A stretch of DNA of 64,000 nt from positions 1,302,001-1,366,000 of the forward strand of contig NZ_NEVS01000004.1 of the NCBI RefSeq assembly GCF_002261215.1, written 5' to 3'. A program made the translations under genes and the position numbers. The notes beneath the pieces are model-generated. The model searched no databases. It saw only the letters and a list, made by a program, of their open reading frames with translations, and was not told the DNA's origin. Source of the DNA: Bordetella genomosp. 11 (GTDB taxonomy: Bacteria; Pseudomonadota; Gammaproteobacteria; Burkholderiales; Burkholderiaceae_B). Below, piece by piece: positions 1 through 8,848 of this stretch (within the stretch, counting starts at the first letter, position 1; each line of letters starts with the position of its first letter).

Positions 1-13
1 ACGCTGGAGTGAA

Positions 14-53
14 CGCCTCGCCACCCGCCCGTTCGCCGGGCTGGGGCGAGGCG
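14..53 (-). terminator. Candidate terminator after the His-rich protein gene
   Basis: A perfect 9-bp inverted repeat (14-22 and 45-53, CGCCTCGCC/GGCGAGGCG) lies just beyond the stop codon at 74 of the minus-strand gene. There is no long T run, so factor-independent termination is uncertain. Confidence 0.35.
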
Positions 54-73
54 CGTTCCGGCATCAGGCTTTC

Positions 74-358
74 CTAGTGATGATGGTCATCGTGATGGCC
101 GTGGTCGTCATGATGGCCATGGTGCCAGTCATGATGTTCGACCACCACGGGGCGGCGGTAGCGGCCCCAGTCGTCGTGGCCTCGATAGACCACCGGCGGC
201 GGCGCGACATACACCGGCCGCGGGGCGATGACAACGGGAGGCGGGGCGGTATAGACCGGTGTCCCGATGCCCAGGTTGATGCTGAGCTGGGCATGGGCCG
301 CCGTGACGGCGCCCGCGGCGGCGAGTCCGGCCAGGGTGGCCAGGATGGCTCGTTTCAT
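74..358 (-). CDS. Small His-rich exported protein
   Basis: This 94-residue protein begins with a clear signal peptide (MKRAILATLAGLAAAGAVTA, cleavage near AHA-Q). The mature part has a Pro/Val-rich stretch (about residues 35-60, PPPVV repeated). The C-terminal tail is dominated by His and Asp (last 20 residues, HH-D spacing). Such tails commonly bind Ni, Zn or Cu, so a periplasmic metal-binding role is possible but inferred from composition only. The gene lies 18 bp downstream of a Spy/CpxP-like gene on the same strand, suggesting cotranscription and an envelope-stress or metal connection. I recognise no named family. Confidence 0.7.
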   Translation of the reverse strand: MKRAILATLAGLAAAGAVTAAHAQLSINLGIGTPVYTAPPPVVIAPRPVYVAPPPVVYRGHDDWGRYRRPVVVEHHDWHHGHHDDHGHHDDHHH

Positions 359-376
359 GTGGGGATCCTTCGGCGT

Positions 377-847
377 TCAGCCCTGGCTGGGCGCGGGGGC
401 GGCCTTGTGCTGCTTGTGTGCGGCGTGCCGCTCGTGGGATTCGGCGAAAACCTTGTCCGCGTTGCGCTTCTGGTCATCCGGCATGGCGTTGTACAGCGGC
501 GCGAATACGGCGGCCAGCTTCTTCACGCCGTCGGAGTTGGCCTGGGTGATCCGGGCATAGGAATCCAGGTCGTCCAGGGCGGTCATCGTGCCGCTCTTCT
601 CGCGCGACGAGATCAACTGATCGATCTGCATGGCGTTGTCGCGCATGGTCTGCGCGACGACCGCCCACTGCTGTTCTTCGGCGGGCGTGATTTTCAGCTG
701 GGTGTGCAGCGTCTTGATGTGCTGTTCGACCCGCGCGTTGGCCTGGGCGGGCGCGGCGGCGCCGGTGGCGGTGACGGCCGAGGTCTGGGCCATGGCCGCG
801 GCGCTGAACAGCAGCGAGGCCGCCAGCACGGTGATGCGCAGTTTCAT
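377..847 (-). CDS. Spy/CpxP-like periplasmic LTXXQ-motif protein
   Basis: The product is a 156-residue exported helical protein. I chose the start MKLRITVLAASLLFSAAAMA at 847 because it begins a good signal peptide and has an AAGGAGAT ribosome site just upstream; the frame remains open further upstream but without such signals. The mature protein has the pattern of Spy/LTXXQ proteins: a helical segment around HIKTLHTQLKITPAEEQQWA, then heptad-like helices, a region YNAMPDDQKRNADKVF and a His/Lys/Pro-rich tail. Family members act as ATP-independent periplasmic chaperones or envelope-stress sensors. It is probably cotranscribed with the downstream His-rich protein gene. Confidence 0.75.
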   Translation of the reverse strand: MKLRITVLAASLLFSAAAMAQTSAVTATGAAAPAQANARVEQHIKTLHTQLKITPAEEQQWAVVAQTMRDNAMQIDQLISSREKSGTMTALDDLDSYARITQANSDGVKKLAAVFAPLYNAMPDDQKRNADKVFAESHERHAAHKQHKAAPAPSQG

Positions 848-1088
848 TTCTGATCTCCTTGAGGAACGCGACTTGGAATGCCCCGTGCGGAAGGCCCCGC
901 GGGCCCGCTCCGGGGGGGCGAAGCGTTGCCAAGGATACTGATCGGAAGTGAGGGGAGTTTGCGCCGTCCCCGTTATTTGGTGATGAATCGTACTGTCAGC
1001 TTCGCCCCGTCGACTGTGCATCGACGGCCTTTCTCGAGCGTCCCGGCCCACTGGCGGCCAAGGCAGCGGCCGGGCGGATTGCCATTCC

Positions 1089-2189
1089 TTACGAGTCCTC
1101 CAAAGTGTGGGCGCGCGCAGGCCCGCGCCGCGGCGGCCTGGCGCCGGCCCGCGCTGCCGGCGTCGAGGGCATGGCGGAAGTCCCTGCCGTTGCGGCGCCG
1201 GCCGCATCCGGCAGCGGTGGGCCGGGCCGTTCATCCCAGGGCGACGGCGCGGCAATCGTTTGGCGGCAGACCGAGCGCAGGATGTCGACGAAGCGTTCTT
1301 CCGCTTCCAGCGCAACGTCGCGACGGCGGCGTATCAGGCTGATCGGCGGCAGCGACCAGTCGAAGGGCCACGCCACCCGCGTGACGTGGCCGCCACGTGC
1401 CAGATCGTCCGCGATGTCCTCGGGGACGATGGAAACCAGGCTATCGTCGTTGCGCATGAGCGCCGAAATGACGTCCATGGAGTAGGTCTGGATACGCGGC
1501 GATGGGGGCCGCACGCCGGCCCGCGTGAACAGCTCGCTGACCATGTTGCCGATGGGCGTGGCGGGGGCGGGCAGGATCCAGTTCAGCTCCGCCATTTCGC
1601 GCCAGTCCGGCCGGCGCCGGGCCAGGCGGCGGGCCAGGCGGGGATTGGCGATCAAGGCAGGACGTTGCGGATAGAGCACTTCGTGGTGCAGTTCGTCCAT
1701 GCCTATCATGACCGAGGCGCGGCCGATCACGCAGTCCAATTCGTGCGCCCGCAGGGATTGCAGCAACTGGTCGGTCGTGGCGCGTTCCAGCCTTACCGTG
1801 ATCCGGTAGTCTGCGTAGAGCTGTTCGATGGTGGGTACCAGCACCCGCGCCGAGATAAACGGGATGGCGCCTACGTGCAAATGCGCCGAATGACCGCCGC
1901 GCAGGGCGTCCATTTCCAAGGCCCAATGATCGATGTCCTGCAACATATGGCGGGCGCGCACGACCGCGAGTTCGCCCAGCGGAGTCGGGCGCAGACCCCG
2001 CGCGGTGCGCAGGAAAAGGGGCCCACCGAACAAGTCCTCGATTTCCGCCAGGGATTTGGTCGCGGCGGGTTGGCTTACGCCCAGCGATTCGGCGACGCGG
2101 GTAAGCGAATCGCCCGGTGAAATCCTGGTCAGCAGGGTCAGGTGGCGCAGCTTCAGGCGGGATAACAGGCGCGAGGGCGTGGCTTGCAT
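1089..2189 (-). CDS. LysR-type transcriptional regulator
   Basis: The product is a 366-residue LTTR with an N-terminal winged HTH (about residues 10-70, GDSLTRVAESLGVSQPAATK) and a periplasmic-binding-protein-like effector domain to about residue 310. A longer-than-usual Ala/Pro/Arg-rich tail follows. An upstream in-frame ATG exists at 2243, but I chose 2189 (MQATPSR) because GAAGGAAT precedes it. It is divergent from the gamma-glutamyltransferase-like gene, so it probably controls that gene and the Bug gene behind it. The subtype resembles the GbpR/PcaQ-like class, which starts with LKLRHL. The ligand cannot be read from sequence. Confidence 0.88.
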   Translation of the reverse strand: MQATPSRLLSRLKLRHLTLLTRISPGDSLTRVAESLGVSQPAATKSLAEIEDLFGGPLFLRTARGLRPTPLGELAVVRARHMLQDIDHWALEMDALRGGHSAHLHVGAIPFISARVLVPTIEQLYADYRITVRLERATTDQLLQSLRAHELDCVIGRASVMIGMDELHHEVLYPQRPALIANPRLARRLARRRPDWREMAELNWILPAPATPIGNMVSELFTRAGVRPPSPRIQTYSMDVISALMRNDDSLVSIVPEDIADDLARGGHVTRVAWPFDWSLPPISLIRRRRDVALEAEERFVDILRSVCRQTIAAPSPWDERPGPPLPDAAGAATAGTSAMPSTPAARAGARPPRRGPARAHTLEDS

Positions 2190-2233
2190 GGGTATGGATT
2201 CCTTCGGACGGGGGAACGGCTGGGGCGTCCACG

Positions 2234-2253
2234 CCATAGCCATTTGGTTATGG
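2234..2253. promoter_or_regulatory. Dyad in the LysR/ggt divergent promoter
   Basis: CCATAGCCATTTGGTTATGG is an imperfect inverted repeat (CCATA-n-CCA-TT-TGG-n-TATGG). It sits 44 bp before the LysR start and 77 bp before the ggt-like start, next to an AT-rich stretch (CTATTATAAAAAA). The position and symmetry fit an LTTR recognition site. This is inference. Confidence 0.45.
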
Positions 2254-2330
2254 ACCTATTATAAAAAACATCGCTTCTGTTATCGTCGGGTCAATATACT
2301 TCCAAGTGTTTCAGGAACAAGGCGATCACC

Positions 2331-4169
2331 ATGGCCACCTCCGCGTTTACTACCCGCCCCGAAATCCGCGGTTCGTTCGGCGTCGTTTCGTCCACGCACT
2401 GGCTGGCGTCGCAGGTTGCGATGAGCGTGCTCGAGCGCGGCGGCAATGCCTTCGACGCGGCGGCGGCCGGGGGCTTTGTGCTGCAGGTCGTGGAACCGCA
2501 TCTGAACGGACCCGGCGGCGAAGTGCCGATGCTGTTCTGGAACGAGAAAGACCGCCGCATCCAGGCGCTGTGCGGGCAGGGCAGCGCGCCCGCGCTGGCC
2601 ACGCCCGCGTACTTCAGGCAGCTTGGACTGGATCTGGTGCCCGGGATCGGCCTGCTGCCGGCAACGGTGCCGGGCGCGTTCGGCGCCTGGCTGACGCTGC
2701 TGCGCGATCACGGGACCTGGGAACTGGCGGACGTGCTGCGTCCGGCGATCGAATACGCGCGCAATGGGTTCCCCCTGGTGCCGCGCATCGTGCAGGCGAT
2801 CTACGCGGTGCAGGCGCTGTTCCGTGACGAGTGGTCATCGTCCGCGGCGGTGTGGATGCCGGGCGGCAAGGTGCCGCATCCGGAGCACCTGTTCCGCACG
2901 CCGGCCATCGCCGACACCTATACCCGCATTCTGAACGAGGCGAGCGCCAAGGGCGACCGCCGCGCGCGCATCGATGCCGCCATCGATATCTGGTACCGCG
3001 GTTTCGTGGCACAGGCCATCGACCGCTTCTATCGCACGGAAGCAATCCGCGACACGACGGGCGAGCGCAACACGGGGCTGCTGCGGCTGGACGACATGGC
3101 GGCCTGGAAAGCCCGCTATGAAGCGCCGGTGACGACGCAGCTGGGCCGCTATACGGTGGCCAAGTGCGGCCCGTGGTCGCAGGGCCCGGTCTTCCTGCAG
3201 CAACTGGCGATACTGAAACACCTGGGCATCGAGAGCACCGCCCCCGACTCGCCCGAATTCGTGCACAAGGTAGCGGAGGCCGCCAAACTGGCCTTCGCCG
3301 ACAAGCTGGCCTGGTACGGCGACCCCGATGCGGTCGATGTACCGCTGGATGCGCTGCTGTCCGACGACTATGCGCGCGAGCGCGCGGCGTTGATCGGCGC
3401 GCGGTCCTCCGCGGAGCTGCGTCCGGGACGTCCCGGCGGCCGCGAGTTCCGGCTGCCCGATCTGGGCGCGGCCGCGCGCACGCTGGCGCAGTCGGATACC
3501 CGCTTCGGCGTGGGAGAACCGACGTTCGCGCAATTGCCGCCGGTCGAAGAATGGCTGGAGCGCGAGGTGTTCGTGGGCGATACCTGCCACATCGACGTCA
3601 TCGATCGTGACGGGAATATGGTGGCGGCGACGCCCTCGGGCGGCTGGCTGTCCTCCAGTCCCGCCGTGCCGGAACTGGGCTTTTCCATCACGACGCGGCT
3701 GCAGATGACCTGGCTGGAAGAAGGATTGCCGGGCAGCCTGCGGCCCGGCATGCGCCCCTGCACCACGCTGTCGCCCGGCATGGCGCTGCGCGACGGCGAG
3801 CCATACATGGCCTTCGGTACCCCGGGCGGCGACCAGCAGGACCAGTGGGCCGTGGCCTTCTTCCTGCGCCACGCGCTGCACGGCATGAACCTGCAGGAAG
3901 CCATCGAGGCGCCGTCCTGGCATATCGATCACTTCCCCGGTTCATTCTGGCCGCGCACCACCACGCTGAATCGCATCACCGCCGAATCGCGCTTTCCGAT
4001 CGCCACCCTGGAGGCGCTGCGCGCGGCCGGGCATGAGGTCAAGGCGGGCGCCGATTGGTCGGAAGGACGTATCAGCGCCTGCACGCGCGAGCCGGAGGCC
4101 GGTGGCGGCCGCCTGCTGCGCGCGGGCGCCAATCCGCGCGGCATGCAAGGGTACGCCGTGGGCCGCTAG
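2331..4169 (+). CDS. Gamma-glutamyltransferase-family Ntn hydrolase
   Basis: The 612-residue protein has the GGT fold: an N-terminal RGGNAFDAAAA segment (about residues 36-46), a large domain, and a predicted autocatalytic cleavage site before Thr418 in GDTCHIDVIDRDGNMVA, the counterpart of the TTHYS motif of E. coli GGT. The small-subunit part includes RPGMRPCTTLSPG and FGTPGGDQQDQW. Unlike classical periplasmic GGTs it has no signal peptide, so it is probably cytoplasmic, as are many GGT-like amidohydrolases of catabolic operons. AAGG lies 12 bp before the ATG. It is divergent from a LysR gene and followed by a Bug receptor, which suggests use of an imported gamma-glutamyl or similar amide substrate. 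The exact substrate is unknown. Confidence 0.88.
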   Translation: MATSAFTTRPEIRGSFGVVSSTHWLASQVAMSVLERGGNAFDAAAAGGFVLQVVEPHLNGPGGEVPMLFWNEKDRRIQALCGQGSAPALATPAYFRQLGLDLVPGIGLLPATVPGAFGAWLTLLRDHGTWELADVLRPAIEYARNGFPLVPRIVQAIYAVQALFRDEWSSSAAVWMPGGKVPHPEHLFRTPAIADTYTRILNEASAKGDRRARIDAAIDIWYRGFVAQAIDRFYRTEAIRDTTGERNTGLLRLDDMAAWKARYEAPVTTQLGRYTVAKCGPWSQGPVFLQQLAILKHLGIESTAPDSPEFVHKVAEAAKLAFADKLAWYGDPDAVDVPLDALLSDDYARERAALIGARSSAELRPGRPGGREFRLPDLGAAARTLAQSDTRFGVGEPTFAQLPPVEEWLEREVFVGDTCHIDVIDRDGNMVAATPSGGWLSSSPAVPELGFSITTRLQMTWLEEGLPGSLRPGMRPCTTLSPGMALRDGEPYMAFGTPGGDQQDQWAVAFFLRHALHGMNLQEAIEAPSWHIDHFPGSFWPRTTTLNRITAESRFPIATLEALRAAGHEVKAGADWSEGRISACTREPEAGGGRLLRAGANPRGMQGYAVGR

Positions 4170-4274
4170 CACACCGATTGTTTTTGCATGGTCGCGGCAT
4201 GCGGGCCGTGGCCATGTGTTCACCCAGCGCGCGACAGCCGCATCGCGCGCGACTTATCCGTGGGGATTTTTCAG

Positions 4275-5246
4275 ATGAAATCGATACAACGTTTCCTGCG
4301 CGCCGCCGCCGTGGCGCTGGCGATCCTGCCGGGCCTGGCCCTGGCCGCCTATCCGGAAAAGCCGATCACCCTGATCGTGCCGTGGGCCGCCGGCGGTTCC
4401 ACCGACATCCTGGCCCGCCTGTTGGCCCAGCACATGAGCCAATCCTTCGGCCAGTCCGTGGTGGTGGAGAACCGCTCGGGGGCGTCGGGCAACATCGGTT
4501 CGGCGTATGTGGCGCGCGCCAAACCCGATGGCTACACGCTGCTGATCGGTTCGATGAGCACGCACACCATGAACCAGGCGCTGTACGCGACGATGCCTTT
4601 CGACGGTGTGAAGGACTTCAGTCCCATCGCCGAACTGGCGCTGGTTACCAACACGATGGTGATCAATCCCGAGGTGCCAGCGAAGAACGTCGCGGAGTTC
4701 ATTGCCTATGCCAAGGCCCACCCGGGCATGATCGCGTATGCATCGGCCGGCGCCGGTTCGACCAACCACCTGAGCGCCGCGCTGTTCCAGAAGGCGACCG
4801 GCGTGCAGATGGTGCACGTCCCGTATCGCGGCGGCGCGCCCGCTGTGCTCGATACGGTGGCGGGCCGCACGCAGCTGCTGTTCAGCGCCGGCACGCAGAC
4901 CCTGCCGCACGTCAAGAGCGGCAAGCTGCGCCTGCTGGCCGTGACCGAAGACAAGCGTTCGTCGCTGTTGCCCGATGTGCCCACCGTGGCGGAAACCGTG
5001 CCCGGCTATGAACTGGCCGTCTGGTACGGCGCCTTCGGCCCGGCCGGCATGGATCCGGCCATCGTGCAGAAGCTGAACACGGAAATCAATCGCATCCTGG
5101 CGTTGCCGGAAGTCCAGAAGCAGATGGGCGATATCGGCGTGCAGGTCCTGCAGACCACGCCCGCCGAGTTCCAGAAGACCCTGGAGCGCGATGCCGACAA
5201 GTACGGCAAGCTGGTGCGCGAGCTGGGCATCAAGGCCGACGAGTAA
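4275..5246 (+). CDS. Bug-family tripartite tricarboxylate transporter receptor
   Basis: The 323-residue exported binding protein has a signal peptide (FLRAAAVALAILPGLALA) followed by the family opening YPEKPITLIVPWAAGGSTDILAR. Other conserved stretches are VVVENRSGASGNIG, VPYRGGAPAVLDTVAGR and SGKLRLLAVT. Bug proteins bind carboxylates or amides in the periplasm and deliver them to TctAB membrane subunits, which are not encoded nearby. It follows the ggt-like gene by 105 bp on the same strand, so it may deliver that enzyme's substrate. Confidence 0.93.
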   Translation: MKSIQRFLRAAAVALAILPGLALAAYPEKPITLIVPWAAGGSTDILARLLAQHMSQSFGQSVVVENRSGASGNIGSAYVARAKPDGYTLLIGSMSTHTMNQALYATMPFDGVKDFSPIAELALVTNTMVINPEVPAKNVAEFIAYAKAHPGMIAYASAGAGSTNHLSAALFQKATGVQMVHVPYRGGAPAVLDTVAGRTQLLFSAGTQTLPHVKSGKLRLLAVTEDKRSSLLPDVPTVAETVPGYELAVWYGAFGPAGMDPAIVQKLNTEINRILALPEVQKQMGDIGVQVLQTTPAEFQKTLERDADKYGKLVRELGIKADE

Positions 5247-5263
5247 GGTCCGGTACCAGTCTC

Positions 5264-5788
5264 ATGGCCGATACCGATTTCACCGTCAACGGCGTTCCGC
5301 TGCAACAGGCCGTCCTGCATGGCATAGAGGCCATCGCCGCGGCCTGCGCGGGCACCGACCCGGTGGCCCTGTTCGCGGCCATCGACGCTTATGCCAAACC
5401 CGTACTGCGGCAGACCCTGTGCACGGTCAATCGCTTCGATGCGCAACGCATCGCGGTGGTCAGGTTGTACAGCTCCGACCCGGTGGCCTACCCCCCGGGT
5501 GGGTCGAAACAGAAGGCCGGCACGCGCTGGGGACAGCATGTGCTGCTGGATAGGCGCATCTATGTCGGCGAAGGCATCGAGGCGATACGGGAATCGTTCG
5601 ACGACCACGCCGCGATCCTGGCCCTGGGCCTGAAATCGGTGATCAACGTGCCCGTTGTGGCCCGCGATGTCTGCCTGGGCACGCTTAACCTGCTGATGCC
5701 GACCGAGCGGATCGACGGCGGCATGGTGGCTTTCGCGCGCCTGGCCGGCCTGCTGGCCGTGCCGGGCTTCCTGGCCCTGGCGCGCTGA
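5264..5788 (+). CDS. GAF-domain protein
   Basis: The 174-residue soluble protein resembles stand-alone GAF proteins. The central part (WGQHVLLDRRIYVGEGIEAI and LGLKSVINVPVVARDVCLG) matches the GAF beta-sheet core that senses small ligands; LGTLNLLMP is the typical closing strand. It follows the Bug gene by 17 bp on the same strand, so it is probably in the ggt-like operon. A sensory or ligand-binding catabolic accessory role is likely, but I cannot name one. Confidence 0.7.
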   Translation: MADTDFTVNGVPLQQAVLHGIEAIAAACAGTDPVALFAAIDAYAKPVLRQTLCTVNRFDAQRIAVVRLYSSDPVAYPPGGSKQKAGTRWGQHVLLDRRIYVGEGIEAIRESFDDHAAILALGLKSVINVPVVARDVCLGTLNLLMPTERIDGGMVAFARLAGLLAVPGFLALAR

Positions 5789-5882
5789 GCGCGCGCGCAA
5801 GCGTTCTGCCGCGGCATCGGAAAAAAGCGCGGCGGTCGATGTCCTGTCCGGGTGCCATCGAAGCCCGCCCCCGCATCAACTG

Positions 5883-5900
5883 CCGCGCCGTCCGGCGCGG
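5883..5900. terminator. Short GC hairpin between convergent genes
   Basis: CCGCGCC-GTCC-GGCGCGG forms a perfect 7-bp stem with a 4-nt loop. It lies between the convergent GAF gene and VOC gene and directly abuts the VOC stop codon. It could terminate transcription in either direction. Confidence 0.4.
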
Positions 5901-6377
5901 TCAGCGCCCCGGGGGCATTTTCGCCATTGCCTCCTGCATCTCTTCCGGCGCCACGTCGACTTTATGCGTGGCGACCGACCAGCGATGGCCGGACGGATCG
6001 TCGATCTGGCCGTAGCGGTCGCCCCAGAACATGTCGGTTACCGGCATGACGACTTTGGCGCCGGCCGCCACCGCGCGTTCCACCGTGGCGTCGACGTCGG
6101 TGACGTACAGGTGGATCACCATGGACTTCGGCTGGCCGTCCTGGGGGCCCAGCGACCCCCATTCCGGACACTCCTCGGCCAGCATCAGCGCCGAGTCGCC
6201 GATGCGCAGCATGGCGTGCATCAACATCTTTCCATCGGGCGACATCAACTTGTTTTCAAGCTTGGCGCCGAAGGCTTTTTCGTAGAACTCGATGGCGCGC
6301 AGGGCATTGGCGCAGACCAGGTGCGGCGTCAGCGTGTGCATGCCGGGCGGGATGGGGTGGGACGTGGGCTTGGACAT
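5901..6377 (-). CDS. VOC/glyoxalase-superfamily (PhnB-like) protein
   Basis: The 158-residue protein has the single-polypeptide VOC fold seen in PhnB/YdhR-type proteins: TPHLVCANALRAIEFYEKAF near the N-terminus, GDSALMLAEE in the middle, and FWGDRYGQIDDPSGHRWSVA near the end, with acidic and His residues suited to metal binding. I chose the start at 6377 (MSKPTSHP) because AAGGAA precedes it at good spacing; the frame extends further upstream without support. The fold covers dioxygenases, epimerases and resistance proteins, so the activity is undefined. Confidence 0.85.
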   Translation of the reverse strand: MSKPTSHPIPPGMHTLTPHLVCANALRAIEFYEKAFGAKLENKLMSPDGKMLMHAMLRIGDSALMLAEECPEWGSLGPQDGQPKSMVIHLYVTDVDATVERAVAAGAKVVMPVTDMFWGDRYGQIDDPSGHRWSVATHKVDVAPEEMQEAMAKMPPGR

Positions 6378-6526
6378 AGTAAGGTTCCTTTCAGCTGGGC
6401 GCGGCGGCCGGACCGCGGCGTGGAGCGGGCCTTTCTTACGACGAACGGGCAAAAGGGAAATCGACAGGCTGGCGCTAAACTTTTATACCCGACACCGGTG
6501 TCCGACAATATTTCCCGGGAGTAACC

Positions 6527-7009
6527 ATGCCAAGATCGCAGGCCCGTCCCATGCCCCTGAACGCCATGCTGCGGGACGAAATGGAAGTCGCCACCACGGG
6601 GCGGGGGTTCTTCGAGCTGACGGGCGCCGTGCGTGCGCTGGTATCGCGCAGCGGGCTGGAATACGGCATGGCGCACCTGTTCACCCGGCATACCAGCTGC
6701 TCGCTGTTGATCACCGAAAACGCCGACCCGCAGGTGCGGGCCGATCTGGAGCGCTATTTCTCGCGCCTGGTGCCGGACGGCGATCCGCTTTTCCTGCATG
6801 ACACGGAAGGGCCCGACGATATGCCGGCCCATGTCCGCGCGGCGTTGACCGGCGCCAGCCTGACCATTCCATTCAGCCATGCCGACCTGGAGCTGGGAAC
6901 CTGGCAGGGAATCTATCTGTGGGAGCACCGCACGCGCCCGCACCAGCGCCAGGTCGCGGTCGCGCTGACCGGGTATATGCAGCCGCCCAACAATAACCAG
7001 GCTGGCTGA
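6527..7009 (+). CDS. YjbQ/UPF0047 family protein
   Basis: The 160-residue protein carries the complete YjbQ signature: FTRHTSCSLLITENADP, DTEGPDDMPAHVRAAL, LTIPF and LGTWQGIYLWEHR. The family has a compact beta-fold with conserved His and Asp residues. A thiamine-phosphate synthase side activity has been reported for some members, but the cellular role is not settled. It is a lone gene, divergent from the VOC gene and convergent with the TRAP operon. Confidence 0.92.
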   Translation: MPRSQARPMPLNAMLRDEMEVATTGRGFFELTGAVRALVSRSGLEYGMAHLFTRHTSCSLLITENADPQVRADLERYFSRLVPDGDPLFLHDTEGPDDMPAHVRAALTGASLTIPFSHADLELGTWQGIYLWEHRTRPHQRQVAVALTGYMQPPNNNQAG

Positions 7010-7034
7010 GGCGGGTGCCGTGGACGCCTCAGCC
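7004..7034. terminator. Hairpin between convergent yjbQ and TRAP genes
   Basis: GGCTGAGGCG and CGCCTCAGCC form a perfect 10-bp stem with an 11-nt loop. The stem begins inside the yjbQ stop region and ends 11 bp before the TRAP large-permease stop codon. The placement suits a shared terminator. Confidence 0.5.
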
Positions 7035-7045
7035 GCGCCGCGGGA

Positions 7046-8347
7046 TTACATCCGCATGTGCTGCGGCAGCCAGGTGGCGATGCCCGGCGCGAAGTACAGG
7101 ATCAGGACCGCCACGATCATCAGCAGGAACATCGGCACGGAGGCCCGCGCGATATAGGGCAACTCGCGCCCCGTCATGCCGGACAGCACGAACAGGTTAA
7201 AGCCTACGGGCGGTGTGATCTGGGCCATCTCGACGACGAAGACGATGAAGATGCCGAACCAGATCAGGTCGATATGCGCGGCCTGCACGGTGGGCAATAG
7301 CACCCCCATGGTCAGGACGACGATGGAGATGCCGTCCAGGAAGCAACCCAGGACGATAAAGAACACCATCAGCGCCATGATCAGCCAGAACTGCGTCAGC
7401 CCCAGGCCGCCTATCCATTCGGCCAGCTGGCGCGGCAGACCGATGTAGCCCATGGCCAGGGTCAGGAACTGCGCGCCCGCCAGGATCAGGGCGATCATGC
7501 AGTAAAGCCGCGTCGCGCCCATCAGGGAATCGATGAAGGTGGAAAGCTTCAGCGATCCTTGCAGCGCGGACAGGATCAGCGCGCCGACCACGCCCACCGC
7601 GGCGGCTTCCGTGGCGGTCGCCACGCCGGTGTAGATGGAGCCGAGCACGGCGGCGATGAGCAGGACGACCGGGATCAGGTGGCGCGACTCGTGCAGCTTT
7701 TCCGACAGCCGCATGACGCGGTCGGGCGCCGGTACCGCGTCGGGATTGCGCAGCGCCCACCAGGCGATATATCCCATGAACAATCCCGCCAGCAGGATGC
7801 CCGGGATGATGCCGGCGATGAACAGGTGCGCGATGGAGACGTCGGCCGCCACGCCGTAGACGATCATGATGATCGACGGCGGAATCAGCAGGCCCAGCGT
7901 GCCGGCACCCGACAGCGTGCCCAATACCTGTTTTTCCGGGTAGCCGCGCCGCTTCAGTTCCGGGATGGTCATCTTGCCCACCGTGGCGCAGGTGGCGGCC
8001 GACGAGCCGGACACCGCCGCGAAGATGGCGCAGCCGATGACATTGGTGTGCAGCAGCCGTCCCGGCAGCCGCTCCAGCCAGGGCGCCAGGCCCTTGAACA
8101 GGTCCTCGGACAGGCGCGTGCGGAACAGGATTTCTCCCATCCACAGGAACAGGGGCAGGGCGGTGAGCGTCCAGCTGGATGCCGCGCCCCATACCGTGAC
8201 CGCCATGGCGTCGCCCGCCGGCCGGCTGGAGAAGATTTCCATGGCGATCCAGGCCGTGCCGGTCAGGGTCAGGCCGACCCAGACACCGCAACCCAGCAGC
8301 AGGAAAATGGATACAACCAGCAGGGTGATTACCGCGAGATCATTCAT
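7046..8347 (-). CDS. TRAP transporter large permease (DctM-like)
   Basis: The 433-residue membrane protein has about 12 hydrophobic segments and the DctM hallmarks AVSGSSAATCATVGKMTIPELKR-type loop (about residues 100-120), IPPSIIMIVYG and GVATATEAAAVG. It forms the ion-driven channel of a TRAP uptake system with the small permease. I chose the start MNDLAVITLL at 8347, which overlaps the small-permease gene by 8 bp and implies translational coupling. The operon reads DctP, DctQ, DctM on the minus strand and faces tcuR-tcuAB. Confidence 0.93.
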   Translation of the reverse strand: MNDLAVITLLVVSIFLLLGCGVWVGLTLTGTAWIAMEIFSSRPAGDAMAVTVWGAASSWTLTALPLFLWMGEILFRTRLSEDLFKGLAPWLERLPGRLLHTNVIGCAIFAAVSGSSAATCATVGKMTIPELKRRGYPEKQVLGTLSGAGTLGLLIPPSIIMIVYGVAADVSIAHLFIAGIIPGILLAGLFMGYIAWWALRNPDAVPAPDRVMRLSEKLHESRHLIPVVLLIAAVLGSIYTGVATATEAAAVGVVGALILSALQGSLKLSTFIDSLMGATRLYCMIALILAGAQFLTLAMGYIGLPRQLAEWIGGLGLTQFWLIMALMVFFIVLGCFLDGISIVVLTMGVLLPTVQAAHIDLIWFGIFIVFVVEMAQITPPVGFNLFVLSGMTGRELPYIARASVPMFLLMIVAVLILYFAPGIATWLPQHMRM

Positions 8348-8840
8348 GGACTTGCTGCGAGGAAGGCGCGGCGTGGCCGCGGAGGCGACGAAGCAGTTCG
8401 TCCACCAGCGCAATAAAGAAAAGGACGGCGCCGACCGCCATGCTGATCTGCGGTATCCACAGCGGCGTGGCGTCGTTGGAGGTCGAGACGTCGTTGAAGT
8501 CCCACGAGTCATGGGCCAGCTTGACGCTATACCAGGCGAAGGCCGCCGCCAGAACGGCGCCGGCCGCCAGCGCGAAGATATCCAGCCGCCGGCTGGGCGC
8601 GGGCGCCAGCGAATTCAGCAGCAGCGTGACACGGATATGTTCGCCGTGCTTGAAGGTGCTGGCCAGGGCCAGGAAGCCGGCCGCCGCCATGAAATAGCCG
8701 GCATAGGCATCCGTGCCGGGGATATTCCACCCCATTTCGCGCGCCACGATGCCGGCCAGCACGGCGAGCAGCACGCCCACCGTGCACAGCGCGCCCAGCA
8801 CGGCCCCCAGGCCGTAAAGGCCATCCAGGAAACGTCGCAT
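8340..8840 (-). CDS. TRAP transporter small permease (DctQ-like)
   Basis: The 166-residue protein has four predicted membrane helices, including FLDGLYGLGAVLGALCTVGV and the segment around YAGYFMAAAGFLALASTF. The DctQ motif HGEHIRVTLLL lies after the second. I chose MRRFLDG at 8840 as start because it begins directly at the first helix and lies 8 bp after the DctP stop. It pairs with the overlapping large permease. Confidence 0.88.
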   Translation of the reverse strand: MRRFLDGLYGLGAVLGALCTVGVLLAVLAGIVAREMGWNIPGTDAYAGYFMAAAGFLALASTFKHGEHIRVTLLLNSLAPAPSRRLDIFALAAGAVLAAAFAWYSVKLAHDSWDFNDVSTSNDATPLWIPQISMAVGAVLFFIALVDELLRRLRGHAAPSSQQVHE

Positions 8841-8848
8841 GGCGGCCA

